64,000 bases of DNA from CAG-411 sp050875145 (GTDB taxonomy: Bacteria > Bacillota > Clostridia > Lachnospirales > Lachnospiraceae). The stretch spans positions 10,083 to 74,082 of the forward strand of contig JBNMLH010000016.1 in assembly GCA_050875145.1 (NCBI GenBank), written 5' to 3'. Of the stretch, positions 62,105-64,000 are shown piece by piece. Each line of letters starts with the position of its first letter. Position 1 is the stretch's first letter. A program made the position numbers and the translations under genes. The notes beneath the pieces were generated by a model, which worked only from the letters and a program-made list of their open reading frames with translations, made no database searches and had not been told where the DNA came from.

Positions 62105-64000
62105 ATGACAAAAAACAAAAGAGTAACGAAAAGGATTGGTTGTTGTTTATTGGCAGGGGTTGTTGTTGCATCGACAGTTATGCCGTTTAGTCCTAGTATG
62201 GAGGCAAATGCTTTTAGTACGATTACAGTAGATGAGACAGGAAATAAGAAGGTAAATAGTGTACGGTATTTAGGACTGCAAGATATGTATGAGTGGTGTG
62301 ATTATATTGATAAGAAGATATATAAGACGCCGGATTCTGTTTATAATCTTTCTGTTTATGATACAAGTTTGTTATATAACAATGTCTTAATAGGTACGGA
62401 TAGAAACGGAAATGATTGGTACGGAGATTGTGTGGTTTTAACTTTTGGAAGCCCTCATAATATTTATGGAAATTCAGGTGCAATGCCTGTTTTTGTAAAT
62501 GTAAGGTGCGAGAAGAATTCTACAGGAGTGACTGAGGGAACAATGCCAAAAGGTGCGGATGTGGAATACAATGGAAAGACCATATTTGCACCAGCAGTAG
62601 AAATTGGTACAGATGCCTTGGGAACAACATCCATTAAAACCCTTTATGTGCCGGAAACTTATAAGCTTATTGCTGATGCGGCTTTTAAAGAAAGAAACAC
62701 ATTAGAAAAAGTTACGTTTTTAAATGAAGATGGAACAACTGAAAATTATGGTTCTAATTTGAAGGCAATTGGTGATGAGGCTTTTGCTGGCTGTTCTGGT
62801 TTAAAAGATGCTATTGTGCCGATACAACTACTTGAGATTGAAGACAGTCAATTAAATAGTAATTATTATATAAATGAGTATAGACCTATGGGAAAGGGTG
62901 TATTCAAAGATTGTAAAGCTTTAAAAAATATTACGATTAATGCTGAGGACAAAAATATAGTTATACCAGCATCCTTATTTGCTGACTGTGAAAATATTAG
63001 CAGTATTAATATTAAGGCAAAAAATGCAATCATTTGTGACAGTGCTTTTGCAGGTGCAGGGGCAAATAACTTAAAAAACTTTACATTGGATTGTGATGCA
63101 AAGATTGGAAGTTATGCGTTTAGCAATAATGGAGCATTAGAGCATGTAATATTTAATGGACAGGTAGATTTTGAAGAAATGGATTCTGATTCAAAGTATG
63201 TTGCAAGTAAAGCTGTGTTTTATAAATCGTTTTTACATAAAAGTGATAAAGATACAGCAGTTGAGTTTAATGGAAATACAAAGGTTAAGATGCCTGAAAG
63301 TTGTTTCAGTTCAACAGGATATTTGAATAAAATTGTATATGGAAATAAAGTGGAGCAAATTGAAGTCGGAGCGTATGCTTTTGAAAATACAGGAATTACA
63401 GACTTAAAATTTACAGGAAAGGATGTTAGTATTAATAGCGATGGGTTGGCAGGACTAGCAAATACAAAAAGTATTGTTTTTGAAAATACAGATAGTACTT
63501 ATCTAAATACGAATGCGTTTGGTAAAGCAGATGCGCAGAAAACGGCAACATCAGCAGTAAGTAAGATTAGTATAAATTCTAAAACAGTTAGCCTTTGTTC
63601 TTTTGAAACAATTCAAAAGGGGGCCAGTCTGGTATTGGGAAATAATGTATTAAATTTTTCTTGGGGAAATGAGAACAACGGATATAAGATAGGCGGTATT
63701 AGTAACGTATATGTTACTAATAAAGATACAGAACTTTATGGCTATTATTTTATACCAAACGAAGAGTATAACTTTTATGGTTATGCAGGAACAAGATATC
63801 AGGATTATATCGTCAATTCTGCAAATAAAGTAAGTTGGAATAGTTATATAAGGGAACTACAAGCTTGGAATGCACAAGATTTAGGAGATACACCAACCAT
63901 GGTGAAATCAACAGGCTTTGATCCAACAAAAATCAAAGTGGTTGCACAATTAGCGGATAAGACGGAAAAGGTTCTTTCCTATTCTGAGGATGGCACAGCA
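62105..64000 (+). CDS. BspA-type leucine-rich-repeat surface protein (3' end outside window)
   Basis: At least 632 residues with no stop before the window edge. The signal peptide is RIGCCLLAGVVVASTVMPF, cleavage near MEANA. After a ~100-residue unassigned head come LRR_5 (BspA/Treponema-type) units such as LKAIGDEAFAGCSGLKDAIV, GVFKDCKALKNITI, IPASLFADCENISSINI, IGSYAFSNNGALEHVIF and VGAYAFENTGITDLKF. Such proteins mediate adhesion or co-aggregation on the cell surface. AAAGGAGA lies upstream of the ATG at 62105. C-terminal anchoring cannot be seen. Confidence 0.9.
   Translation, partial: MTKNKRVTKRIGCCLLAGVVVASTVMPFSPSMEANAFSTITVDETGNKKVNSVRYLGLQDMYEWCDYIDKKIYKTPDSVYNLSVYDTSLLYNNVLIGTDRNGNDWYGDCVVLTFGSPHNIYGNSGAMPVFVNVRCEKNSTGVTEGTMPKGADVEYNGKTIFAPAVEIGTDALGTTSIKTLYVPETYKLIADAAFKERNTLEKVTFLNEDGTTENYGSNLKAIGDEAFAGCSGLKDAIVPIQLLEIEDSQLNSNYYINEYRPMGKGVFKDCKALKNITINAEDKNIVIPASLFADCENISSINIKAKNAIICDSAFAGAGANNLKNFTLDCDAKIGSYAFSNNGALEHVIFNGQVDFEEMDSDSKYVASKAVFYKSFLHKSDKDTAVEFNGNTKVKMPESCFSSTGYLNKIVYGNKVEQIEVGAYAFENTGITDLKFTGKDVSINSDGLAGLANTKSIVFENTDSTYLNTNAFGKADAQKTATSAVSKISINSKTVSLCSFETIQKGASLVLGNNVLNFSWGNENNGYKIGGISNVYVTNKDTELYGYYFIPNEEYNFYGYAGTRYQDYIVNSANKVSWNSYIRELQAWNAQDLGDTPTMVKSTGFDPTKIKVVAQLADKTEKVLSYSEDGTA

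Overview
The window looks like chromosome from a low-GC, anaerobic, spore-former-type Firmicute, most likely a Lachnospiraceae-like member of the Clostridia. This is inferred from AT-rich coding, strong AAAGGAGG-type ribosome binding sites, frequent TTG/GTG starts, BIG2/kelch/BspA-type surface proteins, SpoIID- and SpoVB-type proteins, a Cthe_2159/VTC pair, an MBOAT/DHHW/DUF4358 cluster and several GHKL/LytTR two-component systems. No rRNA, CRISPR array, prophage or intact insertion sequence was seen.

Layout. 0-5 kb: tail of a surface protein, a membrane chemoreceptor on the minus strand with a ~200-bp structured repeat upstream of it, a cysteine hydrolase, and an ECF sigma/membrane anti-sigma pair. 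5-10 kb: an envelope polysaccharide acylation module (DUF4358, MBOAT, DHHW) followed by a second ECF sigma/anti-sigma pair. 10-16.5 kb: TetR regulator, trpS, an AraC regulator, a dCache-type chemoreceptor and a LURP-one-like protein, interspersed with copies of a hairpin-rich repeat. 17-24 kb: a quorum-sensing/ABC island: LytTR regulator, AgrD-like peptide precursor (18018-18149), small secreted protein, lipoprotein, two permeases, ATPase and GHKL kinase, with no AgrB. 24-27 kb: a rhodanese-TtcA-like fusion, a leucine-rich-repeat remnant, and a BlaI/BlaR1-like pair coupled to a small secreted protein. 27.8-30.8 kb: lysine riboswitch, dapA, dapB, cysC. 30.9-38.4 kb: VTC polymerase plus Cthe_2159-type protein, SpoIID-like protein, YihY, lipoprotein. 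38.6-49.6 kb: SpoVB/MurJ-like flippase, NatAB-like exporter, thrC, histidine phosphatase, DUF3887 protein, GH13 amylase, GT-C type membrane protein. 49.7-54.3 kb: giant S8 protease and tRNA-Gln(CTG). 54.5-61.7 kb: a second GHKL/LytTR plus small secreted protein/lipoprotein/ABC transporter locus, divergent around a control region with 21-bp-period direct repeats. 62.1 kb to the end: a BspA-type leucine-rich-repeat surface protein running off the window.

The most notable theme is the pair of loci at 17.2-23.8 kb and 54.5-61.7 kb. They share one design (LytTR/GHKL pair, short peptide gene, ~130-145-residue secreted protein, ~400-residue lipoprotein, ABC transporter) while their secreted proteins and permeases differ in sequence. 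The first carries an Agr-type cyclic peptide precursor without its processing protease. I infer peptide-signalled envelope, defence or bacteriocin-like modules; their function is not known to me. Other unexplained structure: a two-copy structured element (1814-2020 and 34138-34318) whose internal hairpin keeps pairing despite changed bases, and a three-hairpin repeat family with a tRNA T-arm-like stem (13081, 16634, with partial copies at 15958 and 4955).
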